NCBI GenBank assembly: GCA_950022295.1
Contig: OX465597.1
Location: 394,387,016-394,451,015 of the forward strand
Length of the DNA stretch: 64,000 bases
Source: Bromus sterilis
Lineage: Eukaryota; Streptophyta; Magnoliopsida; Poales; Poaceae
Reading direction: 5' to 3'
Part shown: positions 11,243-23,135 of the stretch, piece by piece
How the letters are laid out: every line of letters starts with the position of its first letter
How positions within the stretch are numbered: position 1 is the stretch's first letter
Notes under the pieces: model-generated
What the model saw: the letters and a program-made list of their open reading frames with translations, nothing else
Databases searched by the model: none
What the model was told of the DNA's origin: nothing
Program-made: the position numbers and the translations under genes

Positions 11243-14200
11243 TCACATTACATCATACAACGGAAGCAAATTAGGTCTGAGTACAAACAAGATTAAAAAA
11301 TGGCTTAGAGAAGCCTTCTAAACCTACATGCCCTTCCACGAGGGACCAGACTGTAGTCTGGAACTATACTACCAAGGTCAACGTCAAGCTTCACGAAGGC
11401 GACTCCATCGGGGTCCGGTTCTCATCTAAAACATAAAATAAGAAACCGTGAGTACAAAGTCGTACTCAGCAAGACTTACATCAGATCTATACTACTCATG
11501 CTCAAGTATCAAGATAAAGGAGGAGGGGTTCATTATGCAGAAGTGCCAACTTTGACTTGGCTAGTCCTGTACTACGAGTACCAGACTTGAGGTAAGAAGC
11601 GTACACGAGTCCACTACATGTCTCCAACCAATACACCACTACGGATACTTCCTCGACTTACCCCACAAGGAAGCACGCCATAGCACTCACGCTTATCTTG
11701 CGAGTTTTATAAGTATCCATTCAAGTCTTCTAGAATCAAGTAGAGGTCTCCAAGTAGTGCATAACGACGGACACGGCTATTCGAATAGTTCATTAACCCT
11801 GCAGGGGTGTACATCTTCACACGCGTGTCATCACTTATCGCCTCATTCTTGTCACCCTTCAAGCGGATGTCGGACGTGGATGAAACCAAGGCACTACCCT
11901 CACATCACCTTCTCTAATCCAGGAGTTGACTACCTGAGTTTGTCACCGCTCGAGAGTCCGGCCGGTTCCACGAAACAGACTCAGATAATGCAAGGGACCG
12001 AGATGCCACCTTTGACAGATGGTTTCACTACCTCACAGGTCCACCCACATATCTATAGTTAGGTCAAATGGAAAGCCCGAATCTAGTGTGACTCTTGGAC
12101 CGGATCGGGTACGTAAAGAGGCCAAACGGGGCTCCCATAAACCCTACATGTGGTCATACTCTTTGTCTTGGATCACAAAACAGGAACTCGGGGCCTAGGG
12201 CAATGTTCAACGAGACAACCCACTGTGTACTCCTACACAGCCTCTCATCGTTCACCTTTGTTTAGGGTGGATTCACCAACACGTTTATCATCAGCATCAC
12301 TATGTTCATTCCATCCCGACTCACAATCATAACATCCTCATTGTATCACTAAGCAGCAATAAGCAGTAACAGTTGCAGGGGCCACATGCTCATCATTCAA
12401 CTCCTAAATCTGCTAGGATTGTGGTTTGCTTAATACGGTGACAAAATGATAGGTCATGCATCGGAATGGGTTCAACTATGCGAAAGAACGTGTCTCGATG
12501 ATCTCCTAAACATGCATAAGCGAGACTGAGAGGGAAGTAGGATTGTATAGACATGATCAACGTGGTTTTCTTGCCTTGCTGACGATACACGGGTCTTAAC
12601 GGTGGTCTTCTTCTTCGGGGGTGATCATCGTCTCGGAACGTCTGTCATCGGAGGCAATCATCAACAAGGGGTTACAACTTCGAAAGTAAATGCACAAGCA
12701 CATGATAAGTTTGTCCATGATGTGAATGGTACTGTTTTGTAGCATATTCATCTTAATTGAAGTATATTGCATTTGAAATGCAAATTCAAATTCAAATTAA
12801 GTCAGATACACATTTGCTTCTGTTCACCCATTTTAAAATGGTCAAACATAAAAACAGATTACATATTCTTAATCCTTGCATTTTTATGATAATTTTTCAT
12901 ATATTGTATGTTTAATTTGGAGTTAGTATGAATTTTCTATGAATTCCCAAAGTTTAAATCAATTTCTGGATTTTTCTGGAATTCTTTTAATTCAATTTCA
13001 TTTACTCCATCACTGTGACGCATGGGTGACGTCAGGGGGGGGCTGACCTGTGGGCCACCCATGCCAGTGTCACAGGGGGTTAACCCCTTCTTAGTTAAGC
13101 ACCTGGATTAGTTTAGGGGCACTGGGGCCCAGTGGTCAGTGGGTTAGGGGGGTAGTTAGGCACGGGGTTAAGGGCTAAGTGCCCGGCGGCTTGACGCCGG
13201 CGGCTTGGGCACGGCGGCGCATTGCCGGACTTGGTCATTTGGCCACGCGGAGAGGCGTGGGTGGTACTGGGAGGAAGCCCTCGCCCGTGCGCATCTCGCG
13301 GAGGAACTGGGGGGCCGCGGAGAAGCTCCAGGCAATGGCAACGTTGACTGAAGCGGCGGCCGGCGCACTGGAAAGACGTAGATGAGCTAGGGGGCTCGGG
13401 AGGAGGCTTGGAGAGGGAAGAGCGACGCGGATGCTCACCCTGGAGCTCACGGAGGCGACGGTGAAGGCTGGGGCGCGCGGAGACGACGCAATTTGACGGC
13501 GACCCTCTCTGGCTCCGGCGAGGGAACGTTGAAGACGGCGACGTCTCCGGTGGGTCTTGACCAAAATTGAAGGACGAGCTTGGTGAAGACGGCGGTGGGG
13601 GCTTCGATGGACACCTCGGTTTGTTGTGAGGGGGACGTTGGCCACGCAAACGGTCGACAGCGGCGAGTCCGGTTGCTCGGGTGCGGGTGGGATCTCGCCA
13701 GAGAGCGACGAGAAGGAAGCAGCGGAGGGGGAGGAAGGTGTGGGCGGCTTCTAGGCGTTGTGTGGCGAGACGAGGGGCAAGGGGGGCTTCTGGAGTGGCC
13801 TCGGTGGCATGCGCGGCGGTGAGCGCGCCACCGAGCTGCTTCGGCGCTCTGAGGAAGACGACACACTGGGGGGTGGGCTGGGCCAAGGCCAGGTGGGCCG
13901 GGGGGTATTCAGTTGGGCCAGAAGCCAGCGGGTGTTTCCGCTTTTCTTTTTCTTCTTCTTTTCTTTTTCTGTTATTTTGTTTTGCTCTGGGAAAAATAGC
14001 AAAGCATTTAATAAAATACCCAAAACATTTATGTGGGCTTAAAATATAAGTAGCTAGCCACTCATAACTTTTGGGCATTTTTGAAATTCAAATAATTTGA
14101 ATTTCAAACCAAATAGGGGTTCTTTTAATTTTCCAAGGCACTATTTGAAAATTAAAAAATTCCATGACCATGGGATTGATCCCAAACCATTTTTAAAATG

Positions 14201-14384
14201 ATCACCATCATTTATAGGAATTTTCCAAATGTTCAAAAGATTTTTGGAAAAATATTTTTATCTGGTCATTTGAATTAAATTCTCAGGGCTTTTCTTTTCC
14301 CCATTTTTTAATTTCATTTGAATTTTTGCATGATGCAAAGGGCACAAACAAACCGTAGCACTTACCCTAGTTGGGGTTCTGACA

Positions 14385-17361
14385 ACTGGACTACTTTCAA
14401 TTGATCACGAACAATGCGAACTTTCTCTTCTGCTTCCATGATCATATCCGGTCCAAAGAATTGTCTTTCACCGGTTTCTGACCAGTTTAAGGGTCTTCGA
14501 CATCTTCGTCTATAGAGGAGTTCAAAAGGAGCCATGTTCAGACTAGATTGGAAACTGTTGTTATAAGCAAATTCAGCAAATGGAAGAGACCTCTCCCAAT
14601 TCTTTCTGAAAGATATAACACAAGCTCTCAGCATGTCTTCGAGAATTTGGTTAACCCTTTTGACTTGAGCGCTAGACTGAGGATGGAAAGCTGTACTAAA
14701 GGAGAGATGAGTTCCCATAGAATTCTGAAAGCTTCCCCAGAATCTAGAGGTGAAAAGGCTACCACGATCAAAATTGATTTCCAAAGGAGCACCGTGAAGA
14801 TACACAATTCTAGAGACATACAAGTCCGCTAACTGACTAGTAGTTATAGACTCGCACACTAGAAGGAAGTGAGCAACTTTGGATAGCCTATCAACGACAA
14901 CGAAAATGGCATCATTTCCTTTCTGGGTTTTTGGAAAGCCGGTGATGAAGTCCATACCGTCTTTGTCCCATTTCCACTCGGGAATAGGCAATGGTTGAAG
15001 AGTGCCAGCAGGTCTTTGGTGTTCGGCCTTAATGCGACGACAAACATCACATTCGTCAACATACTGAGCAATTTTTCGCTTCATCCTAGTCCACCAAAAT
15101 CACTGGCGTAGGTCTCGGTACATCTTTGTGCTAACAGGATTAATCGAAAGGGGAGTGTCATGAGCCTCCATAAGAATTAACCTCCTAAGATTGTGGTTTA
15201 GTGGTACAACTAATCGAGTGCCAAAGAAAACGACACCTTGATCATTTATGGAGAAACATTTAGCAACTCCGCTAGCAATGTTCTCCTTCATCTCTCGAAT
15301 ACCACTATCACGTTTCTGGGCGGCTATGATTCGATTCTCAAGGGTTGGTCTCGCCACCAAGGTAGAAAGAAAGCCATGAGGAACAATCTCGAGATTGAGC
15401 TTTCGAAATTCCTCATGAAGAAGTGGTTGACACTGTTGTAACATGAGGTTGTTACAATACGACTTACGACTTAGTGCATCAGCCATGACATTAGATTTGC
15501 CTAGGGTGTAAGAAATTCCTAAGTCATAATCTTTTATCAACTCAATCCAGCGTCTTTGCCTGAGATTAAGATCTGGCTGGATGAATATGTATTTGAGGCT
15601 TCGGTGGTCGGAATAGATCTCACAACGATTACCAAGGAGGTAATGTCGCCAAGTCTTCAGGGCATGAACTACGGCAGCGAGTTAAAGATCATGGGTAGGA
15701 TAGTTCTCTTCATGTGGCCGCAACTGGCGTGAAGCATAAGCTACCACATGTCTATCTTGCATAAGTATGCATCCTAACCCTTGCCGTGAAGCGTCACAGT
15801 AGATATCGAAATCCTTTTTGGTGTTTGGAGGCGCAAGTACGGGGGCAGAACTCAATCTTATTTTTAGCTCTTGAAAGCTCTCCTCGCACTTGGGGGTCCA
15901 TTCGAATTTCTTCTCTTTCTTGAGGAGTTCAGTTAGAGGCTTTGCAACTTTGGAGAAGTTCTCAATGAAGCGGAGACAATAGCTTGCTAAGCCAAGAAAA
16001 CTCCTAACTTGCTTAACCGATCCAGGTGGAGTCCAATCAAGGACGGCCGGAACTCTCTCGGGATTGACAACAATGCCTTTGGCAGAAATCACATGGCCTA
16101 AGTAGGTCACTTCTGGTAGCCAAAATTCGCACTTGGAGAACTTGGCATAAAGGCGATGTTCTCGAAGTTTCATCAATAGCAACCTAAGATGTTCTGCGTG
16201 CTCTTCTTCGTTCTTCGAGTAGATGAGAATCTCATCAAGATAAACTACAACAAATTTATCTATGTACTCCATGCAGATCGAATTCATCAAGCGCGAGAAT
16301 GTGGTGGGGGCATTGGTTAAACCGAAGGACATGACGGTCTACTCGTAAAGACCATATCGAGTAGTGAAAGCCGTCTTGGGAATGTCCTCGTTTCAGATTT
16401 TGATTTGATGATAGCCTAATCTCAAATCCATCTTGGAGAAGACAGAGGATCCAGCAAGTTGATCATAAAGATCATTGATCCTGGGCAGTGGGTACTTGTT
16501 CTTTATCGTCGCTAGATTTAGTGGGCAATAGTCTACGCACATCCTTTTTGTTCCATCTTTCTTCGTTATGAACAGAACGGGTCAACCCCATGGCGATGAG
16601 CTAGGGCGGATGAAGCCTTTTGCCAACGAAGCATCAAGTTGGGTTTTTAGCTCAGCTAAATCATGTGGGGCCATTCTATATGGGCGTCTGGAAATTGGGG
16701 TTGTGCCTGGTATAAGATCCACTATGAATTCTACACATCTGTCAGGTGGCATGCCCAGCAGCTCTTGAGGAAAGAGATCCGGGAAGTCAGGAACCACCGG
16801 AATATCTTCAAGTTCAGGAAGGGGAAGCACATTCAAAGTATGCATCTGGATTCTAGAGCTGGGTGATGTGTAGTCAATTGTCTAGCCTGAAGAATGGGTG
16901 AGTTTAACGGACTTGGCTTTAAAATCAAGGACAACATTCTGTCTTGATAACCAATCCATTCCTAGGATGACATCAATGTCTGAAGACTTGAGGGCTATAA
17001 GTGAAGCAAGGAATACTAAACCCTCAATTGCAATTTGATTGCCATGGTTTACTCTATTAGTTTTCCACTTTCAACTAGGGGTTTGAATGATCATTGGAGA
17101 AAACATTTCTTCCAAAGGGAATTCATGAAGAACTGCATAATTCTCCGACATGAATGAATGAGAAGCTCCTGGATCGAAAAGAACGGAGGCGGGAACATAA
17201 ATGACTAGGAGTGTACCAAGGATGACGTCACAAGTATCAATAGCTTCCTCAACTGAGATTTGGTTCACACAACCACTACTAGTGGCTGAAGGCTTTGCTT
17301 GCAAGGTTTTGAAGGTGGATTTCCTTGAAGGCTTAAGTTGATAATGACATGGTGTCATCAA
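14385..17361 (-). pseudogene. pol: Decayed pol of gypsy element A (protease-RT-RNase H-integrase)
   Basis: The fragments read right to left. A protease has the motif FDPGASHSF (Pro at 17170-17172 where Ser or Thr is usual). Then come the RT N-terminal part (16845-16582), RT core and RNase H (16332-15682), the connection and integrase zinc region (15540-15100), and the integrase core (15084-14385). The RT box reads YLDEIL: the second catalytic Asp is Glu, codon 16231-16233. The integrase has Lys at 14658-14660 where the DD35E glutamate is expected. Several stops and frameshifts separate the pieces. Coding stops abruptly at 14384, where LTR C is inserted, so the chromodomain end is not in the window. 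Confidence 0.88.
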
Positions 17362-17373
17362 AACCTGAGGGCA

Positions 17374-18332
17374 CTAACGGAGGTAATGGCCTGGCAGACC
17401 ACACTTGAAACACACCCTGCCTGAATTGCTGGGAGCAGGATTATTTGATTGCACACCATCATTCCTAGGAGGAACAATGTGTTGAGGTGGATGGAATATA
17501 TTGGATGGTGGCCTCTGAAGAAGGGTTTGAGGTATGGCACTAGTTGGAATCAACATTCGGCGTTTCTGAGGGGCTGAACTTGAAGAAGGAGCAAACTCAC
17601 GGACATGCTTGCGAGACTCTTCGAACACTTCATTGCCATGCTCTCAGCTCTGAAGGATCTTGTTGACTAAATCCTCAAAGGTGGCAAATTCAAGGAGGTT
17701 TAGATCATCATGAAGGATAGGGCTAAGTCCCTTATGGAACCTTGCCAGCTTTCTGGCATCGGTGGTGATCTCATCTTGGGCATAACGAGCAAGACGGTTG
17801 AGCTCTCTCACATACTCATGAATGGACATCTCTCCTTGAGTCAGATTGCAGAACTCTTCCTTCTTGCGCACATTAACTCATCCAGAAGGTGGTACCCTCG
17901 AAAGGCATCACGGAACTCCTGCCAAGTCACTACGTGACCATCAGGCTGCATCGCAACATAAATCTCCCACCATTCAGCAGTAGCACCTTCTAGAAAGTAT
18001 GCCGCGAATATAACTCGATCATTGGGAGCAATATGTGTCGTGTCAAGCTTACGCTCGATGGAACAGAGCCAATCATCAGCTTCAAGGGGCTTAGAAGAAC
18101 ATCGGAATACCGGTGGCTTGAGGAGGATGAAATCCTGAATGCTGACAACCACATTACGCTGAAGAGCGGTATTCTGCTCGATGAGCTCCAAAAGGCGTGT
18201 TTGATCACGCCGATTCCGCTCAGCTTCCATCATGATTTCCGCCGCAGAAGGCGGTGGTGGAGGTTCATCATTACTTCGATTCCGATCACGGCCTCGATTG
18301 CGACGAATGACACTACGAGTTCCACCTGACAT
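17374..18332 (-). pseudogene. gag: Decayed gag of gypsy element A
   Basis: The start ATG at 18332 matches the gag start of element G (MSGGTR versus MSQGTR), followed by a PPPPP linker. The retrotransposon gag domain has the motifs LEADDWL and ATAEWWE. A frameshift near 17850 moves the frame to 17871-17644, and further breaks precede the zinc knuckle (CFKCGLPGHY), which is cut by a stop at 17374-17376. Unlike G, no accessory ORF lies between the primer site and gag. Confidence 0.85.
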
Positions 18333-18790
18333 CCTGTGTGATAAAAATCAACAATCAGAACAGGTTTTATGATGGAATCAAAGATAAGACGACATGATTT
18401 AGGCGGGATAAGATTGTAATGCAACAACAATGACTACAAAAGGACCACAGGATAACTCAGGCAGTATATCGGCTACACCAGGATGAAAATTGAGACAACC
18501 TTTAAGAGATTGGACAGAACTTCCCCAAGGAACTCAACAACACGATGACTCTAGACGACCACAACAATCCTACGGCTACAAAGAAGCAACCAATGAGATG
18601 TTCTAGTAAGACATAGAAGAGCCTAGTCCTATCTTCCCGCAGAAAAGATGAGGGTGACTCAGAACTTAGATCGATGAGGGTAAGGAGAAAAAGAAGCCTT
18701 ACGTTGTTCCCTTATACCCAAATAACTATACAACTATAGAATGCTAGACTCGACTTGGACCAATGGTTAAATAATCCTATCGACAGTCCT
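18333..18790 (-). other. Leader between primer site and gag of element A
   Basis: This is untranslated leader between the primer-binding site and gag. I see no ORF or special structure. The accessory ORF found at this position in element G is absent. Confidence 0.6.
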
Positions 18791-18802
18791 GCTCTAATAC
18801 CA
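18791..18802 (-). other. Primer-binding site of element A (tRNA-Met type)
   Basis: On the reverse strand it reads TGGTATTAGAGC, one mismatch from the complement of the 3' end of initiator tRNA-Met (TGGTATCAGAGC). It lies four bases from the LTR edge, which fixes 18807 as the inner end of the 5' LTR and the element's orientation. Confidence 0.85.
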
Positions 18803-18806
18803 AGTC

Positions 18807-21800
18807 TGTCAGGACCCGGAATATGCGTATGTAATTCCAGTCACAACTCAATCAAATGGAGAGCCAAGAGTCGTACCCACTTGTCTAAGCAGACAAGGCC
18901 AAGCACAAGACACTCTCGGAAAGCATCGTACGTGAGGGGCATCCCATCCAGGCCGTATGATCAACTGAGATGGGTCCTCATCGCGCGCTCACAAGTCTAA
19001 ATGATTATGGGTGGTGAAATCCCATACTCATAGACAAGTCGCCTCAACCATGTTATCGATTGAATCATAACCCTTACATAAACAGACTCTAGCCCGATCA
19101 CTTAGTCGGGGTCTAGGGCGGCCTCGATTATACACAAAGTGTGCACGTGACAGAGTCACGAGCAATCGCATCGCGATGCCCCAAGCTGCGCACATCTAAG
19201 GGCCACTTGGTGTATAAAAGACCGCCGGCAAGAACACAACTAAGCTATCAAACCCCACAATAAGACGTGCATGTTATAATCATACACGCAACATACATGT
19301 CCAGTGTAAATAGTAGGTACACATTGCATGAAATCTACAAAGTATATCTTTATTGACTTACACACAGAGCATACAAAGATCACATGTCTGTGATCAACAT
19401 TACATCATACAACGGAAGCAAATTAGGTCTGAGTACAGACAAGTTTCACAAATGGCTTAGAGAAGCCTTGTTCAACATACATGCCCTTCCACGAGGGACC
19501 AGACTACTGTCTGGATCTATACTATCTTAGTCAACGTCGAGCTTTAGGAAGGTGACTCCATCGGGGGTTGGTTCTCATCTAAAACATAGAATAAGAAAAC
19601 GTGAGTACAAAGTCGTACTCAGCAAGACTTACATCAGAACTATACTACTCATGCTCAAGTTTCAAGGTAAAGGGAGGTGGGGTTTCATCATGCAGAAGTG
19701 CCAGCTTTGACTTGGCTAGTCCTATACTACGAATACCAGACTTGAGGTAAGAAGCGTACACGAGTCCACTACCAAGTCTCCAACCAATTCACCACTATGG
19801 TTACTTCCTCGACTTCTCCACGAGGAGCACACCATAGAACTCATGCTTATCTTGTGAGTTTTAGAAGTATCCATTCAAGTTGTCTAATAATCAAGCACAT
19901 CTTTCCATGTAGTCCCTTACCGTGGATGCGGCTATTCGAATAGTTTTGTTAACCCTGCAGGGGTGTACTGCTACACACATGAAACAATCAGTTACCGCCG
20001 GGATCTCGTCACCCTTCAAGTGGGTGTCGGCGAGGATAATTTCCACAACTTTTACCTCACAGCCAATTCTAATCCGGGAATCAACCATCTGATTTTCTCA
20101 CCGCTCAAGAGTCCGGCCGGGTCAACGATACGGACTCAGATGTTGCAGGCGACCGAGACGCCACCTTAGCAGATGGTTTTACTGTCTCACAGGTCCACCC
20201 ACATATCTATGCATATACCAATTGGAAAATCCGAACTAGTGACTCCTGGACTTGAACTGGGGTGAGTTAATAGGTTGAGCAGGGGTCCATGTGCCCAACA
20301 TTTGGTAGTACTCTTCGTCTTGGATCACCACACAGGAACTCGGGCTTAAGGCGGTGTTCAATGAGACAACCCACTGTGTACTCCTACACAGCCTCTCATC
20401 GTTCACTTTTGTTTAGGGTGGATTCACCAACACGTTTATCATCAGCATCACTGAGTTCATTCCATCCCAATCATATATTATGTGTTTAATTTGGAGTTAG
20501 GGTTAAAACGTTATTGAATTTCAAAGTTTATTCTATTTTCTTGATTTTCTGTTATTCTTTTAAATTAGAAATGAATTATTGCGCAAGCACTGCGTCACCA
20601 TGACGTCAGGGGGGATTCTGACGGCTGGGTCCCACTGGTCAGTGACTCTGTGTTAATTTAGGTTTTAATTAAGTTTTAAAGAGGATTAGGGGGGGCTAGG
20701 GCCCACCTGTCATTGACCTTGGGTCAAATGATTAGGGGTTAGCCCCCTAATTAGGTGGCCACGTCGGCCTCACCCATGGCTCAACGCCGGTTTCCACTGG
20801 ACACGGCGGAGCTCGCTCGGGACGGCGGCGCAGGCTACCAAACGAGGCGCCGAGGCCACCGGGAGGCAGCCCGTCGACTAGCGCGTCTTGGGGGCCAAAC
20901 GGGCGACCATGGGAGGGCTCGGGGCCACGCTGCCGAGCTGCTCGGCGACGGCGGAGGCTCGGTCCACAGTGGGCATGGCGATTTAGGCCACGGGAAGAGA
21001 TGGGGATAGGGGGAAAACGAGCGCGTGATCACCCTGAGAGCAGAGGCGGGGTCGGGGAGTCCGGAGGAGCGTCTGCGGCGACGTATTTGACAGCGAAGAC
21101 CCGGCAGCCGCAGCGGAGGACGATGACCCGGGTGTCGCGTAGGAGGCGTCCGGAGACGATTGGCTATACGGGGAGGCGCGTGACGACGAGGCGGAGCTCA
21201 TGTACAGCTTTTCTCGACGGGAAGGTGACGATGGCCATGCTTGCGCTCGACGACGGCGACGGGCGTCCTCTGTGGCGGTGAGAAAAATGGCGAGGCGGGA
21301 GGGGGCTCAACCAGAGATGGGGGGAATGCAAGAGGCTTCCAGGGCCTTCGGCATGCCAAGTTACAAAGTCATCTTTCGAGGAGATGAGGACGGGGGAGGC
21401 TGCGAGGGACGTGGAGGCCACGGCGGCGTCAGCATGCCGGGCACGCAGCTGTGTGCTCGTGCTCGGGAAAGACGACAAGGGTGTCGGGGTGTGCTGGGCC
21501 TGGCTTCTGCTAGTTGGGTCTGCCTCTTTCCTTTTTTCTTCTTTCCTTTTTATTGTTTTCTGTTTTCTTTTATTTGTTCTGTTTTGTTTATATAAGAAAA
21601 CATTTTATAAAAATCTCCAACTAGTTTATAAAAACTTAGGTGACATTTATATAGCCACTTCCAAGTTTTGGAGACTTTTGGAATTCAAATTATTTGAATC
21701 CAATTCAAATATGATTAAAATTTTATTTTCCAAGCTCCTGTTTCAATTTTTGAAAAATCCTAGGGCATGGGTTTGACTCCAAATCATTTTTAAAATGATC

Positions 21801-21980
21801 ACACCCAATTATAAGGCTTTTCAAAAATGTTTGGAGGATTTTTGGAAAAACTTTTTATCTGGCCTTTTATTTAAATTCTCAGGGCTTTTCTTTTCCCCAA
21901 TTTTGAATTTCCTTTTGAATTTCTTCATGATGCAAAGGGCACAAGCAACCCTAGCACTTACCCTAATTGGGGTTCTGACA
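18807..21980 (-). mobile_element. 5' LTR of gypsy element A
   Basis: The LTR starts TGTCAGGACCCGG at 18807, next to the primer site, and ends GGGGTTCTGACA at 21980. It shares long stretches with LTRs B, C and G, including GCATCGCGATGC and CTATTCGAATAG. The copy is shorter (3174 bp) because the part corresponding to exon 2 of the LTR mini-gene is missing near 20470. Exon 3-like sequence at 19545-19590 reads a different frame from G. The right end abuts the gag/protease remnant of element H, so A is inserted in H; 21981-21985 (TAAAG) is the expected target duplication with its partner off the window. Confidence 0.88.
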
Positions 21981-22113
21981 TAAAGATACAATGATGTTGC
22001 TACAGTAGTAAAAATCATCAAGACCAGTAAAAACAGAAGAAAAACAAAAGGGAAGTCCTAAATTCGTTGTGGGCTGCCTCCCGAAAGCGCTTCTTTAAAG
22101 CCATTAGCTAGGC

Positions 22114-22626
22114 TTAATGAAAATAGAAGGAATTAAAGATCATCATAATAATCGGAGTTGTAAATCGATTCAAATGGTTCCTCAATAAGTTCATCCTTGT
22201 TTCTTTTAGGAAAGGGTAAATACCTTTTGCCTTCCCGCGTAGGCATATTTGTCCCTTACCGATATCAATGAAGCCTATTACGACCCGGAGGAAATCCCTC
22301 CCAAGCACTATGTTTCCTTGGTTTGGCTGCATGACGAAGAAATCAACCATTGCAATCCCTTTAAGGAATTTCACTGGTACATCTTTTATCCTTCCCTGGA
22401 TCTCAGAAATATTTCAATTAGCATGTTCATGATAGGATGACAAATTGTCCATGTTAAATTTTACAGAATCATAAACAACTTTTGGCATAGTAGAAACCAT
22501 GGATCCAATGCCACAGAAGGCAAGGAAGTCTTGGTTAGAGATGCTAATTCTAACAAAGGGTTCCCAGTCAACATCTATCTCATAAACATCTTTCTTATTT
22601 GGCTGGGGTTTCTTTACTTTTCTCAA
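22114..22626 (-). pseudogene. Protease-region remnant of element H
   Basis: Two reverse-strand pieces (22626-22414 and 22374-22114) look like the retropepsin region of Athila-type elements. The segment FCGIGSMVSTMP corresponds to the usual C-D-x-G-A-S-V-S active site, with Gly where the catalytic Asp belongs. IVLGRDFL and FIDIGKGQICL follow as the flap/strand region. A stop separates the pieces. The sequence continues with a short stretch (21981-22113) before it is cut by element A. Not functional as it stands. Confidence 0.65.
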
Positions 22627-22964
22627 GTTAGAGCATCCAATCTCTTTCCAATAGTAGCAAGTCTATCTATAAAAGTATGAAAACTATGATCATAAACAAA
22701 GTAACTAGATAGACAATGTATAATTTCAAGAGATTTAGCTTCATCACAAGCTAAGAAATCTCCTTCGGCTATAATATCAAGAGAGTGTTTGCACCATCTA
22801 AAAAGACCATTGTAAAAATTTCTAAGCACAATTTTCATAGGTATCCAAGGCATAATTCTCCTATGTGCACCAGAAATTCTATCCCATGCCTTTTTCATAT
22901 TTTCTCCATCCCTTTGATGGAAATCTAAGACTTCCGATTCCCTCAAGGCACCAAATCCTAACAT
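22623..22964 (-). pseudogene. gag: Gag remnant of element H
   Basis: This 113-codon piece resembles the Retrotrans_gag domain of Athila-type elements. It has an E-x-M-x-x-A-W-x-R motif (ENMKKAWDRI), then a basic/hydrophobic stretch, FYNGLFRW, and DEAKSLEII. The N-terminal part of a normal gag (several hundred residues) is absent or unreadable, so this is a fragment in a non-autonomous or decayed copy. Confidence 0.65.
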
Positions 22965-23116
22965 GCTTGACTAAACAGAAAGGATAACTAAAAGCAAGAT
23001 AACTATTTTTTTGATTTTTGATAAAGGGTAATAAAGCAAAAACTAAAAGGTAAACTAACAAGACTAAAAACCAAATATAAAAGATAGTGTGCAACTCCCC
23101 TAGCTTGAAGAGTGGA

Positions 23117-23135
23117 GTCCCCGGCAACGTTGCCA
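23117..23135 (-). other. Primer-binding site of element H (tRNA-Asp type)
   Basis: On the reverse strand the site reads TGGCAACGTTGCCGGGGAC. It matches the complement of the tRNA-Asp 3' end used by Athila-type elements, except for AA in place of GC after TGGC. It is five bases inside the LTR edge at 23141. Confidence 0.75.

Larger units (their letters stand above)
6692..14384 (-). mobile_element. LTR C, interrupted by solo LTR B
   Basis: This is a reverse-oriented LTR of the same family as A, B and G. It is present as 6692-7268 and 11248-14384, about 3.7 kb in total. Its family-start end is on the right and reads GGGGTTCTGACA at 14384, the complement of TGTCAGAACCCC. The opposite terminus, about 13 bases, is separated by element D and lies outside the window. 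The right end cuts into the integrase of element A, and 14385-14389 (ACTGG) is the expected target duplication. Whether C is a solo LTR or belongs to an element further left cannot be decided here. GC-rich DNA at 13170-13900 gives long random frames. Confidence 0.8.

Noticed and set aside
13113..14078. 321-codon reverse frame in LTR C
   Set aside because: Low-complexity Pro/Ser/Arg product from GC-rich LTR DNA; not kept in the equivalent part of LTRs A, B or G.
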